A stretch of DNA of 17,000 nt from Allomyces macrogynus ATCC 38327 (lineage: Eukaryota; Blastocladiomycota; Blastocladiomycetes; Blastocladiales; Blastocladiaceae). The position numbers were made by a program, and so were the translations under genes. Below the pieces are notes generated by a model. The model was not told where the DNA came from. It did no database searches and saw only the letters and a program-made list of their open reading frames with translations. Positions 7,724 through 15,893 of this stretch are shown one piece after another (the first letter of the stretch is position 1; every line of letters starts with the position of its first letter). The stretch lies in the NCBI GenBank assembly GCA_000151295.1, contig GG745345.1, positions 54,910 to 71,909 of the forward strand, in the 5' to 3' direction.

Positions 7724-9598
7724 TCAAAGCTTTTGCAATACGACGGTGCAGCTCACATTCGACGTGTTTGGAGCCCCACATCCTGACACGCTGAATGAGA
7801 TGGTCTGTGATGTTGCCATGTAGCCGACCAAAACAAAACGCGATTTCAATGTTGTTGATGGGATTGTCCCGCTGTGCTCCCACACCAAATCCAGCGAACC
7901 GCGCGATGCACTATCCAAAACCGAAAACACATATGGCGTGCTTGAGCCGCTTGGAACAACACTCAATGAGACATGGACAGCATACATACCGCCATATGGC
8001 ACTGTCAGCACTCCATAACTTGGTGAAGCCCACGCACTCCCTGAAATCGCACTTTGAACAAAATCAGTCACGTTAAATGGAGTAGCGTCATTTGTGGCCT
8101 GCTGTGTTGTGGAAATGTTGTATGTCCATGTGCATTTGGTTGATGGGGCGCGAGCCGACATTGTCATATATGACCCTCGAATTGCACCATTGACTTGCAA
8201 CCGTTCACTCCCACTTGGAGCAGCTCCCACTGACAGATTGCCACCGTTGCAAATCTGAATGCTGTTTGAATTGACTGTCGCAAGCTCACCATACCCGAGC
8301 GACCTATTGAAGGCGAAATTACACAGCTTGGTTCCGTTTAAACACGTTAAATCAATATACGAAACACCATTTGAGCCAGACCCGGAATTGCATCGAAGGT
8401 CCAATCCAGCGTTTCCAGAGTTGAAAATGTAGGCGCCAGTTGTAGTGAGCCAGTTTGCGCCGATTCCACCAGCCACAGTGAGTGAACCCGTTGTTGAGCT
8501 CGTTGTAGGAGTGGTGTCCGAAATTCGAACCTGTCCGCCAACATAGACACTTTTCGAAACCCCCATTCCACCAGCCACTGTGAACGCGCCTGTCGCGCTG
8601 CTTGTGCTCTCAGTCGTGTTTGTGACGCTTGAGACTGACCCTGCTGTGCTTGTAGCCGTAGCAATGAGCCCATTGACCTGAGACAACGTCGGGAAGTGAT
8701 TTGATGCTGATGCTGATGAGCCGCTCACATTTCCAGCGACCACAACATTCCCACCGACATACACACTTTTCAAAACCCCCATCCCACCTGACACAGTGAG
8801 TGCCCCGGTCGTGGAAGACGTCGTATCGGTTGTATTTGAAAACGCAAACGCGTTGTTCAACCCAAGATTCGATTGTGGGATTACCCCAAGCAACTTTGTC
8901 GAGGATACAGATGCAATATTCGCATCACTGACAGGCTCACCAAACATGCTGTTTGTGATTGCAATCCCAGTCAGCTTAGAAAATGAAATTCCGTTTCCAA
9001 TTTTTGAATTGGTCACACAATTGTCTGCAATTTTTGATGTTGAAATTGAGCCGTCAATCAACTTTGTTGTGCCAACCGAACCGTCAACAAGCTTGCTGCC
9101 ATTCAGACTGCTCAACTTGGTGTCGTCAAGGGTGTCTGTAATCATCGCGCTCGTGATTGCAATCCCAGTCAACTTTGAAAACGAAATGCCATTTCCAAGT
9201 TTAGAATTACTCACAGCACCGTCTGAGAGCTTCTGTGTGGAAATCGAACCGTCAAAGAGCTTGGAGCCATTCAAGGACAAAACCTTTCCATCAGTCACCG
9301 AATTATCCGCCAGCTTGTCAGTTGTGATGCTTGATGGGGAAAGCTTCGAGCCATTCAAAGAGGAGATTCGGGAGTCGTCAATACTCTTCACTTCAAGCTT
9401 ATCATCGACCACTTGAAGGGTGATATTGTCCACATTTGCTGAAACAGTGCTGCCAGCCACACTCACCCCAGACCCATCACCAACACTGAACACCAGTCCA
9501 CTTGACACGCTGGCAATGGCATTGTCCACATACTCCTTTGAGACTACTGTTGTCCCACTCGTTGAAGTCGTCTCTGGCGTGTTGAAGATATTTTTCAT
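7724..9598 (-). CDS. Fibre/attachment protein with C1q/TNF-like C-terminal domain
   Basis: A 624-residue Ser/Thr/Gly/Asn-rich repetitive protein. Residues 60-240 are short repeats: LNGSKL at 81, 109 and 165, and GNGISFSKLTGIAIT at 135 and 201 (66 apart). They suggest a trimeric beta-structured shaft. Residues 255-380 hold three copies of an SSTTGALTVSGGMG-like unit, two followed by KSVYVGG, a pattern common in fibres of marine phages and large algal viruses (recalled). Residues about 487-624 (FNVTDFV, YGVLTVPYGGMYAVHV, VLVGYMATSQ) look like a C1q/TNF-type jelly roll, which usually binds receptors. ATG at 9596-9598. It is the only structural gene on the minus strand, and it interrupts the plus-strand gene order, as expected of an exchangeable module. 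Confidence 0.8.
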   Translation of the reverse strand: MKNIFNTPETTSTSGTTVVSKEYVDNAIASVSSGLVFSVGDGSGVSVAGSTVSANVDNITLQVVDDKLEVKSIDDSRISSLNGSKLSPSSITTDKLADNSVTDGKVLSLNGSKLFDGSISTQKLSDGAVSNSKLGNGISFSKLTGIAITSAMITDTLDDTKLSSLNGSKLVDGSVGTTKLIDGSISTSKIADNCVTNSKIGNGISFSKLTGIAITNSMFGEPVSDANIASVSSTKLLGVIPQSNLGLNNAFAFSNTTDTTSSTTGALTVSGGMGVLKSVYVGGNVVVAGNVSGSSASASNHFPTLSQVNGLIATATSTAGSVSSVTNTTESTSSATGAFTVAGGMGVSKSVYVGGQVRISDTTPTTSSTTGSLTVAGGIGANWLTTTGAYIFNSGNAGLDLRCNSGSGSNGVSYIDLTCLNGTKLCNFAFNRSLGYGELATVNSNSIQICNGGNLSVGAAPSGSERLQVNGAIRGSYMTMSARAPSTKCTWTYNISTTQQATNDATPFNVTDFVQSAISGSAWASPSYGVLTVPYGGMYAVHVSLSVVPSGSSTPYVFSVLDSASRGSLDLVWEHSGTIPSTTLKSRFVLVGYMATSQTISFSVSGCGAPNTSNVSCTVVLQKL

Positions 9599-9628
9599 TC
9601 CAGTATTTTAATATAATCATACAAAAAA
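9599..9628. promoter_or_regulatory. Short divergent promoter region
   Basis: Only 30 bp separate the start codons of the fibre gene (-) and the small protein gene (+). The stretch is AT-rich (TATTTTAATATAATC), so a shared TATA-like promoter is likely. This is inferred from position and composition. Confidence 0.4.
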
Positions 9629-9865
9629 ATGGACGTGACCACTCCTGACATGACCCTTGACGAATGGCGCGAGCATTTGGCAAACGGCAGCATGGTGCCC
9701 TGGTCGTGGTATGATAAAACGGACGATGAAAAAGAGGCCTGGTTGCTGAAAAGGGAGCGGAAATTCAAACGGTATAGCACACCAAACCACGAGGAAGAAC
9801 GTGCTGCAGCTGCACGTCGTCGAATTTACCAGAAATTGAATGCCAAACGTCGTGAAGGTACATAA
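9629..9865 (+). CDS. Small charged protein, unknown function
   Basis: A 78-residue protein from ATG 9629. The N-terminal half is acidic with several Trp (LDEWREHL, VPWSWYD); the C-terminal half is strongly basic and helical (RAAAARRRIYQKLNAKRRE). It could bind nucleic acid or be a small virion protein. I do not recognise the family. It diverges from the fibre gene and is followed by a GTAC-rich palindromic spacer. Confidence 0.6.
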   Translation: MDVTTPDMTLDEWREHLANGSMVPWSWYDKTDDEKEAWLLKRERKFKRYSTPNHEEERAAAARRRIYQKLNAKRREGT

Positions 9866-9926
9866 AAAGGTACATTTTTCGAAAAATGTACCCTGTATTC
9901 AAAAAGTGTACCAGAAAAGTGTACCA
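9858..9926. repeat. GTAC-rich spacer with a 24-bp perfect palindrome
   Basis: Positions 9869-9892 form a perfect palindrome (GGTACATTTTTC and its complement). Further GGTAC/GTACC words occur at about 9857, 9908 and 9920, the last two as AGTGTACCAG. The block lies between the small protein gene and the next coding region. It could be an operator, a transcription terminator hairpin or a replication signal. Confidence 0.75.
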
Positions 9927-9961
9927 GTGTTTTATATTCTCTGCTATTTCATAAACAACAC

Positions 9962-11677
9962 ATGGTGCGAAAGACAATCGAACAGCGGTTCTTGGACCTC
10001 GCTGATGAAACAAAGGGTAAGTTAATCTTGGAGAAGGCTGGGAGTGGGCAGAAAATCAAAGGGCGTGTTATTGACAATAACGGTACCGTGTGAACATTTA
10101 TTTTTCCGAATGCAAAGGAGGCCTTGACTGTATGGGCCCCATATTTGAAACTGAGTAATTTTACACATTTGCCGCTGAGTTACGAAGACAACTTTCAAGG
10201 TAACAAGACGGGTGTGTTCTATATGGAAGTCGATGGTAGAAAGGTGGCATACAAACCAAGTGAAATCCGACAGTTCATAAAAACCGAGGTGGCAAACGGT
10301 GGGGAACCTGAAACTGGTGGGATTCGTCGTGAGCCTGTTCAAGAGCCAACTCCAGAACCGACGCCCGCAAAGGAAAAGGAATCTGAACTTCAAGTCACGA
10401 CTACAGCGCCCGAATCAATGCAAATTGTCGAATACGAACCTGAATATTCAACACCATCAGAATTTGAGCCAACAGTAGTCGTCCCAGCGGTTGTTCCCAT
10501 GACACCTGTAGAACCAGGCGATTACCAGACTGGTATGGTCCAGTCATATCCACCCCCTCTTCAAATCGAATACACTATCGAGAATGCGAACGACGGTGGG
10601 AACGATTTGCCCGCCCAGCGCAAACACCGTTCAGCAGTCACTGGCCATTGTTCCAGTGACATTTTTTGGTGAAGAACATCAAATTCCACAGTCAATTTAC
10701 AACGACGACGTTGTTCACACATACGAGGGACAAACACGGTTCATCGAAGGCAGCAAAGACATCCAGTTGTACACTCCGCCTGGTGAACTGATTGAATATA
10801 ATGACGACATGGAAGTCGACGTTATTCAGAACTTCCAGCAGTTCAACCAATTTACCATGCAGCAGTTTAACCAAAACAACACGCAGAATATTGCTCTCGA
10901 TGCGTATATCAAGCAATATGAATCGAATTACTACCAACAGGCCATCGACATGCGCCAGCAGATTTTGGTCCAATACCAAAATTCTCCCGAAGTCTTACAA
11001 ACGTTAGACATAATTTCAACCAATTTCAACCAAAGTGCAGTGATGCAGTACCAAGCATACGAGCAGCTGATTGCAAATATGCGAGAGCAGAACGGGTTCA
11101 CAGCACAACATTTGTCGAGTTGGCCACTGGAATCGTGGATAGCATGCGTCTTGAGCGAAACCAGATGGTTGCAGCGCTGGACCAGCAGCAAAGAATGCTG
11201 ATTGGCGAAGTCGCACAAGGCATGTCCCAGGCTATCCAGAATCAACAAGGGTTGATTTCATCTCAACAACAGGCCCTTGAAAATGCCTTGCAAGGTCAGT
11301 CGAATGTGAACCAGGACGTCGCGGGAACGCTGCAAGGAATTCAACAAAAGCTCGGTGAGATTGGGAATGGGGGTGGCGGCCCCCCTGTTGACACGTCAAA
11401 AATCGAGTCCATGCTGGGGGACTTGTCGAATCAATTAAAAAAACCAGGTAATGTAAACACGGCAAATATTGAGAAAATGCTTTCGAAAATCCTCAAAGCA
11501 TTGAATTACAAGGAGGGTATCGCCCCAGAATTCGAGGAACAGAAGATGTCTGGTGGCCCTGGGTTTGTCGAGAAGAAAATCAAGCAACATCAAAAACAAA
11601 GTCCACGACTCTTCAAGCCCATTCGATACACACAGCCAAAACAATCTGGCATCATCACATCGCTTGGATGGGCCTAA
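9962..11677 (+). pseudogene. Glutamine-rich, probably structural gene, broken by one stop and two frameshifts
   Basis: One ancestral frame of about 570 codons is inferred. It opens at ATG 9962 (MVRKTIEQRF), meets an in-frame TGA at 10091-10093, then stays open in the same frame to about 10620 (LPLSYEDNF, MEVDGRKVAY, then a Pro/Glu-rich linker). Coding then moves to another frame (about 10620-11115; QQFNQFTMQQFNQNN and other Gln/Asn-rich stretches), and returns to the first frame from about 11115 to 11677 (ERNQMVAALDQQQRML, a Gln-rich coiled-coil-like region, a Gly-rich linker, a basic C-terminus). The two shifts compensate. It lies just upstream of ATPase and capsid genes, so a virion role such as an internal or spike protein is inferred. 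The family is not recognised. The breaks may be real decay or sequence errors. Confidence 0.65.
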
Positions 11678-11705
11678 TCTTTTTTGTGAATATAACTGTA
11701 ACAGA

Positions 11706-12509
11706 ATGTCGAATCCATACAAGATTGTGCCCATCGACAGTGGCTTCACACAGAATGCAAGCAACAAACCGTCAGCCATTCCAAAACACCCTTTCTCCTT
11801 GTCCCTCGTTGCTCCAAAGGGCAGTGGGAAGAGCACGCTGATTGCAAATCTGCTCTGTTTCGACCATTTCTTCAAGGGACAATTTGACACTATCTGGGTG
11901 TTTAACCCCACTGCTTTAGCTGACGACAAATATTCATATATAATGTCTCAGCCCATTCTAAAACAAAAAAAACGAGACCCAACCAGCATCGACCCGGAAC
12001 AACACAATCCAAAACGGTTGTGTATTCCCGCAGGGTGCCTTGTTACTGAGCCAGACGACTTTGTGCCCACATTGCGCAAAATCCGGGATGCAGCAAAGAA
12101 ACAGTTTGAGGAGGGCGACAAAAAGAACATGCCATCACAACTCATTGTGCTAGACGATGTGCTGGGCTTGAAAGTATTGTCTGACAGGACTTTGACGAAT
12201 TTTTTGTGTAACAGTCGTCATTTCAACATTTCAACTCTCATCTCAGTGCAGCGCTGGTGCAGTATTCCGAAAACAATTCGATTGAACTGTTCTTTTGCAA
12301 TCATCTTTCCGATATACGACCGCATGGAAATCAAGACACTGTACGAAGAGACGGGAAGTCGCTTTACACTCAAACAATTTGAGGAAATCATTGACCAGTT
12401 GTTTGATGAGCGTAGCACAACAAAACGGCCCTTTTTGTGTATAAACAACCAGAACGGCCCCAAATACCGTCTCATAGATTCTTTTCAAGAATTCATCATC
12501 AAAGATTAA
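11706..12509 (+). CDS. Genome-packaging ATPase (FtsK/HerA, A32-like)
   Basis: A 267-residue P-loop ATPase that would pump viral DNA into the capsid. Walker A is APKGSGKST (36-44) and Walker B is LIVLDD (146-151). The conserved downstream region NSRHFNISTLISVQRW (169-184), with Gln182 as the likely sensor, followed by PKTIRLNCSF, matches the packaging ATPases of Polintons, virophages, PLVs and NCLDVs. The frame is open upstream from a GTG at 11553, but that part overlaps the preceding gene. The first ATG, 11706, gives the usual ATPase length and a short N-terminus before the P-loop, so I chose it. TGTAAC lies 3 nt upstream. The gene is intact. Confidence 0.92.
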   Translation: MSNPYKIVPIDSGFTQNASNKPSAIPKHPFSLSLVAPKGSGKSTLIANLLCFDHFFKGQFDTIWVFNPTALADDKYSYIMSQPILKQKKRDPTSIDPEQHNPKRLCIPAGCLVTEPDDFVPTLRKIRDAAKKQFEEGDKKNMPSQLIVLDDVLGLKVLSDRTLTNFLCNSRHFNISTLISVQRWCSIPKTIRLNCSFAIIFPIYDRMEIKTLYEETGSRFTLKQFEEIIDQLFDERSTTKRPFLCINNQNGPKYRLIDSFQEFIIKD

Positions 12510-12552
12510 CACACACATTTTTTTTCGAATGATACTGTAAAACCCATTTACA

Positions 12553-13770
12553 ATGTCATCCACAGGCGATTTCTCAAAGGTGCTGACGAAGGTGTTGCCA
12601 GCTGAGTTGACGTTCAATTTGCCGAAACAGTCCGTTTTTTCGTCGCGAAACACTGTCGAATTTCCACCCCAGGCCGGTCCGGTATTTGGACAGAATAACA
12701 CAGTCGTGTTCAATATCGGCCCACGTGATGACTTCATGGATACACATTGTACGTTCCTAGAGTTCAGCGCACAGACTGTGGACAGCAACATGTCGTTTAC
12801 AGAAGGGATTCACTGTGTGGTTGCGACAATTAGGCTGTACACAAGCACGGGAATGCTACTCGAAGAACTTCCTTACTACAATTTACGTCAACGAGTTGAG
12901 TCTGACCTGACCGTACAACAGCAGATGAAAGACAGTGTACTCGGAATTTGCCAGGGCTATTTCCCCACCGGTACAGACCGCTGGGTGCAATCTAGCACAC
13001 TGCAGCGTTACTCCATCCCCATTAAGACCTCAATCTTTGCGAATCAGAAACACTTGCCATTGAAATACATGGGCGGACTTCGTCTTGAGGTAACTCTCGC
13101 GCAAGCATCTGACGCATGTATCACACGAAATGGCGCCACGGCGAATTACCAGGTCATTGAGCCCGTGATTCGGACTGATTTGATTCACCTCAATGACCGT
13201 CAGACCGCAGTCTTCGACGATGCTTTCCGCAAACAAGGTCTCAAGCTATACGGGCATACCTACAATCACCATTTTCTACAATACTCTGTTCCAAATGCTA
13301 ACCTCACTATTAGTGACCGATGTGCCTCAGCCCATGACGTCCTTGTGGTATTCCGTGATAATACAGTGTTGAACGACCCAACCAAGGACAGCTTCGTCCG
13401 TGCGAAAACCATCGACACCTATCAATTCAGTGTCAACTCGAAATTGACACCCCAGCGGCCGGTTGTCGTATCTGGAAATGCAACACAAGCCTTCACTGAG
13501 CTTCTCAACACCTTCCACGGCCATATTATTGGGGGTGATATCAGCCCTTCCAAATGGAAGCATGCTAGCGAGGGAACATTTGTAATCGGGCGAGACCTTG
13601 AGAGTAGCCGAAGTGTTGTGTCTGGTGACTCGACCATGCGTACTCAGGCTGTCGACATGCAGCTAATCGTGACGTCCAGTGTGGTGCCAAATCAGCGCGT
13701 TGACTGTTTCGTATCCTGCGACGTCATCTATGAATTTCTCCCGACGAAAGAAGTGAATATTTACAAGTAA
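12553..13770 (+). CDS. Major capsid protein (double jelly roll)
   Basis: A 405-residue beta-rich protein with no catalytic motifs, in the expected place between ATPase and penton genes. Features typical of DJR capsid proteins of PLVs and virophages: an early segment around PPQAGPVFGQNNTVVFNI (about 38-55), IRLYTSTGMLLEELPYYN (93-110; the sG..lEel..YN pattern between strands of the first jelly roll), LPLKYMGGLRLEVTLA (168-183), and a beta-rich C-terminus ending in CDVIYEFLPTKEVNIYK. At 405 residues it is on the short side for the group. ATG at 12553, uninterrupted. The assignment rests on composition, motif patterns and gene order; a structure prediction would settle it. Confidence 0.82.
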   Translation: MSSTGDFSKVLTKVLPAELTFNLPKQSVFSSRNTVEFPPQAGPVFGQNNTVVFNIGPRDDFMDTHCTFLEFSAQTVDSNMSFTEGIHCVVATIRLYTSTGMLLEELPYYNLRQRVESDLTVQQQMKDSVLGICQGYFPTGTDRWVQSSTLQRYSIPIKTSIFANQKHLPLKYMGGLRLEVTLAQASDACITRNGATANYQVIEPVIRTDLIHLNDRQTAVFDDAFRKQGLKLYGHTYNHHFLQYSVPNANLTISDRCASAHDVLVVFRDNTVLNDPTKDSFVRAKTIDTYQFSVNSKLTPQRPVVVSGNATQAFTELLNTFHGHIIGGDISPSKWKHASEGTFVIGRDLESSRSVVSGDSTMRTQAVDMQLIVTSSVVPNQRVDCFVSCDVIYEFLPTKEVNIYK

Positions 13771-13799
13771 GTGTTTATTTTCTGTATATATTGGTAAAC

Positions 13800-14057
13800 A
13801 TGATTTTCAGAAACGTTTGGACGAACTTTACAAATTTCCTGGGAAACGTTGGGCATTTCGTGAACAGGCATATTCCAACAGTGTTGAATGGCGTAAAAAC
13901 AGTGTCAAAATTTTTCGAGCTCTCTCACAATCCGGCCGTTGCAAGCGTGGCCAGCTTGGTGCACAAGGGAGCTGACCTTGCCTCAGATATCCACACATGG
14001 TTTAACTCACCAGGCGAAGTTGACGATTCCCCCCCTCCGATTGAGGACCTTGATTAG
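13800..14057 (+). CDS. Small amphipathic protein between capsid genes
   Basis: An 85-residue protein from ATG 13800 (the in-frame TTG at 13791 is ignored). The first ~70 residues form amphipathic or hydrophobic helices (FTNFLGNVGHFVNRHI, VASVASLVHKGADLA); the tail is acidic and proline-rich (DDSPPPIEDLD). It lies between the major and minor capsid genes with a GGTAAAC motif immediately upstream. A minor virion or membrane-active role, comparable in principle to adenovirus pVI, is a guess from position and helicity. Family not recognised. Confidence 0.7.
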   Translation: MIFRNVWTNFTNFLGNVGHFVNRHIPTVLNGVKTVSKFFELSHNPAVASVASLVHKGADLASDIHTWFNSPGEVDDSPPPIEDLD

Positions 14058-14081
14058 TTTTTTCTCTAAGTTAATGAATAA

Positions 14082-14837
14082 ATGTCGCAAACACCTCATC
14101 ACTATCGCACATTGACCATTTGCTCTCGGGACTTGGTGAATGGCGTGTTGCCATTACCTAAAAACATGAGCGTGCGTGGAGTGCGTGTAGAGAGTGCCTA
14201 TCTGTGTAATTCATGGCACAACGTCTCTTCAAAAGCAAACACGGTACTAGTTAAACAGCTGCGTGGAGCAATCGAGTTTCCGGGCACCCTGACAATCCCA
14301 GATGGGAATTACGATTCGTCGTCATTTTGCTCAACACTAAAAACGCTTCTGAACAATGCTCCAGCTGGCTACTTGTGGCTTGGGACGTGGGACGTATTCC
14401 TGGACCCTACAACCTCGAAAATGGTCATCACGAATGACACTCACGACTTTAAATTTGACCCAGTAGCCAATTCTGTTTATTCACTGATGGGCTTCAATTA
14501 TCTATTTGGCTACAACAAGCGGCAAACATCGTCTGGTGTGGTCAATCTCTCGCCCATTAATCTGCTCCATGTGTACAGTCGAAACCTCGGGGGTCGCTTG
14601 CAAGACAACATTTACAGTCAATACCAGAACGACAATGGCATTCTATGTTCAATTCATGTGACGGCGCCATTCGGGAGCTGGTTTGAGCACCGACCTCACA
14701 TGGGTGACTATTTCCGTTTCTCTACAAATAACATGGAATGCGTGCTGGACTCGATTGATATCACTGTGGTTGATGAGCAGTTAGTACCAGTCGACTTTTT
14801 AGGCCAGCCATTCTATGTGACCCTCGCGTTTATTTGA
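14082..14837 (+). CDS. Minor capsid (penton-like) protein
   Basis: A 251-residue beta-rich protein matching the penton/minor capsid pattern of Polintons, PLVs and virophages. An early strand pair (about 28-62) is followed by TLTIPDGNYDSSSFCSTLK (69-87), where the IPxGxY...L motif is the most recognisable sign. Then come YSLMGFNYLFGY (133-144; the LLGF-type motif) and LLHVYSRNLGG (161-171). It would form the pentameric vertex capsomers with a single jelly roll. ATG at 14082, 24 bp after the previous stop; the frame is intact and ends near the right TIR. Order ATPase, MCP, small gene, penton is a conserved morphogenesis arrangement. Confidence 0.82.
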   Translation: MSQTPHHYRTLTICSRDLVNGVLPLPKNMSVRGVRVESAYLCNSWHNVSSKANTVLVKQLRGAIEFPGTLTIPDGNYDSSSFCSTLKTLLNNAPAGYLWLGTWDVFLDPTTSKMVITNDTHDFKFDPVANSVYSLMGFNYLFGYNKRQTSSGVVNLSPINLLHVYSRNLGGRLQDNIYSQYQNDNGILCSIHVTAPFGSWFEHRPHMGDYFRFSTNNMECVLDSIDITVVDEQLVPVDFLGQPFYVTLAFI

Positions 14838-14870
14838 ATAAATAATTTTTCTTGGAACATTGTAAACAAA

Positions 14871-14969
14871 ATGGTCCTCGAGATTATTGTCGTCGTCACA
14901 AACGTGCTTGTGTTGGTCGGAAATCTTGCCATCATCGGATACCAGGCCCACACACAGAAAAATTCATAG
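14871..14969 (+). CDS. Very short transmembrane protein (32 aa)
   Basis: ATG 14871 to TAG 14969. The product begins MVLEIIVVVTNVLVLVGNLA and is a single hydrophobic helix of about 22 residues with a short polar tail (QAHTQKNS). It has a good upstream context: TGTAAAC at 14861-14867 and ATG preceded by AAACAAA. It lies 33 bp after the penton stop. Short single-pass membrane peptides are common in small dsDNA viruses; the role is unknown. Confidence 0.5.
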   Translation: MVLEIIVVVTNVLVLVGNLAIIGYQAHTQKNS

Positions 14970-15024
14970 ATTATTAGTTTAAACGCAGCAATGTGCTTGG
15001 TTTTTTTGTCTCGCCAAAAGAAAA

Positions 15025-15177
15025 ATGGACGCCCACCCACAACCACAACCATCAACAGCACCCAAAGAGAAAAAGCGCAAGTCAAAAAAGACAAGCGACC
15101 GTCCAAAACAGTGCAGTCCGACCGCGATTCGCGACAAGCTACGACCGAACGAGTTCTACACAGTATACTTTGATTAA
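15025..15177 (+). CDS. Short basic protein (50 aa)
   Basis: ATG 15025 (context AAAAATGG) to TAA 15177. It has a Pro/Gln N-terminus, a lysine-rich stretch KEKKRKSKK that resembles a nuclear localisation signal, and an ordered-looking C-terminus RDKLRPNEFYTVYFD. It could be a DNA-condensing or nuclear protein. Other frames over the same bases are also open (for example from ATG 14991) and look basic too, so the true frame is not certain. Confidence 0.4.
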   Translation: MDAHPQPQPSTAPKEKKRKSKKTSDRPKQCSPTAIRDKLRPNEFYTVYFD

Positions 15178-15180
15178 CGT

Positions 15181-15214
15181 GTGTGTAACACACTGCACGG
15201 ACACTATTCGTGCA
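15181..15214. terminator. Two short hairpins after the last gene
   Basis: GTGTG-TAA-CACAC (15181-15193) and TGCACG with CGTGCA around a 9-nt loop (15194-15214) lie back to back between the last short ORF and the inner edge of the right TIR. They may mark a transcript end; no function is shown. Confidence 0.3.
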
Positions 15215-15217
15215 ATG

Positions 15218-15893
15218 TGAATTTCCTGTAAAAAATACACCGAATCCTTTCCCACGACGGCCATCTCTCCACTCCGCAGCGCTGCGTGGAGCCTCATGGC
15301 CCCCACAACGACAAAATCCCACGATTCGTTTTGCAACACGTTTGGGTGCCCCCCCTACTCTGACCCCCCAACACAGAACAAAATTCCCTAGTTGTAACAA
15401 AAACGGACAGAGAATATCTATACTCTAACCCCAAATTTGTTACAACTAGGCGATTTTCAAAGAACGGGTCCCTGTGACCAATGGGCTCTCGAACGTTTCC
15501 CCGAACTGCTCCTTGCTATTTTCACCGAAATAATCTCCAAGTCCCCAGCTCGCCGGTCGGGGTGGCCAACAGCCGTCAGTGTCGTGTTCCCGGATTAGGT
15601 TATGGAGGACTGTCGTCGTGACACTGTCGTCGGGAGGCTCCTGGACTGACCCGGGTCACGCTACCCACCTGTGGGGGCGGGCGGGGCTGTCGCCCCTGGG
15701 CGCGGGCACTTCCTGGCATGGCTGACAGTGTAGCTACGACAGTTGACCCGGGTCACGCTACCACCTGCGGGGGCGGGCGGGGCTGTCGCCCCTGGGCGCG
15801 GGCACTTCCTGGCATGGCTGACAGTGTAGCTACGACACTGCTGTAGCTACGGCAGTGTCACGGGCGAGTGTCACGGACTGTCAGTCCGTGACA
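15218..15893. repeat. Right terminal inverted repeat
   Basis: This is the reverse complement of the two left TIR parts: 15218-15471 matches 1165-1418, and 15329-15822 matches the outer left part. It contains one copy of the 15-bp-arm hairpin (15387-15450) and the ~96-bp GC-rich tandem repeat (15647-15822). The remaining ~70 bp (15823-15893) hold several GTGTCACG/GTAGCTACG words and have no partner because the window starts inside the left TIR. The outer end is set at 15893, where a hairpin closes and CpG-poor flank begins; this may be off by a few bases. Confidence 0.9.
15869..15893. repeat. Terminal hairpin of the element
   Basis: TGTCACGGACT and AGTCCGTGACA form perfect 11-bp arms around a GTC loop, at or very near the right tip of the element. 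It could be a fold-back end, an integrase recognition site or a crossover site for the tyrosine recombinase. Confidence 0.75.

Noticed and set aside
8796..9416. Plus-strand open frame of 206 codons opposite the fibre gene.
   Set aside because: Shadow of the repetitive minus-strand coding sequence; its repeats mirror the fibre repeats and no other evidence supports it.
7724..9598. Bacteriophage origin of the window, suggested by the tail-fibre-like repeats.
   Set aside because: DJR capsid, penton, A32-type ATPase, RVE integrase, AT-rich promoters without Shine-Dalgarno sites and a retrotransposon-like flank all point to a eukaryotic element.
10017..10120. GTAAGT at 10017 with a downstream pyrimidine-rich stretch and AG, as if an intron removed the TGA at 10091.
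   Set aside because: The available AG sites (10117, 10120) would shift the frame and lead to an early stop, while the unspliced frame continues in register past the TGA.
11553..11705. Longer N-terminus of the packaging ATPase from GTG 11553.
   Set aside because: It overlaps the preceding gene and lacks ATG. The ATG at 11706 gives the normal distance to the P-loop.
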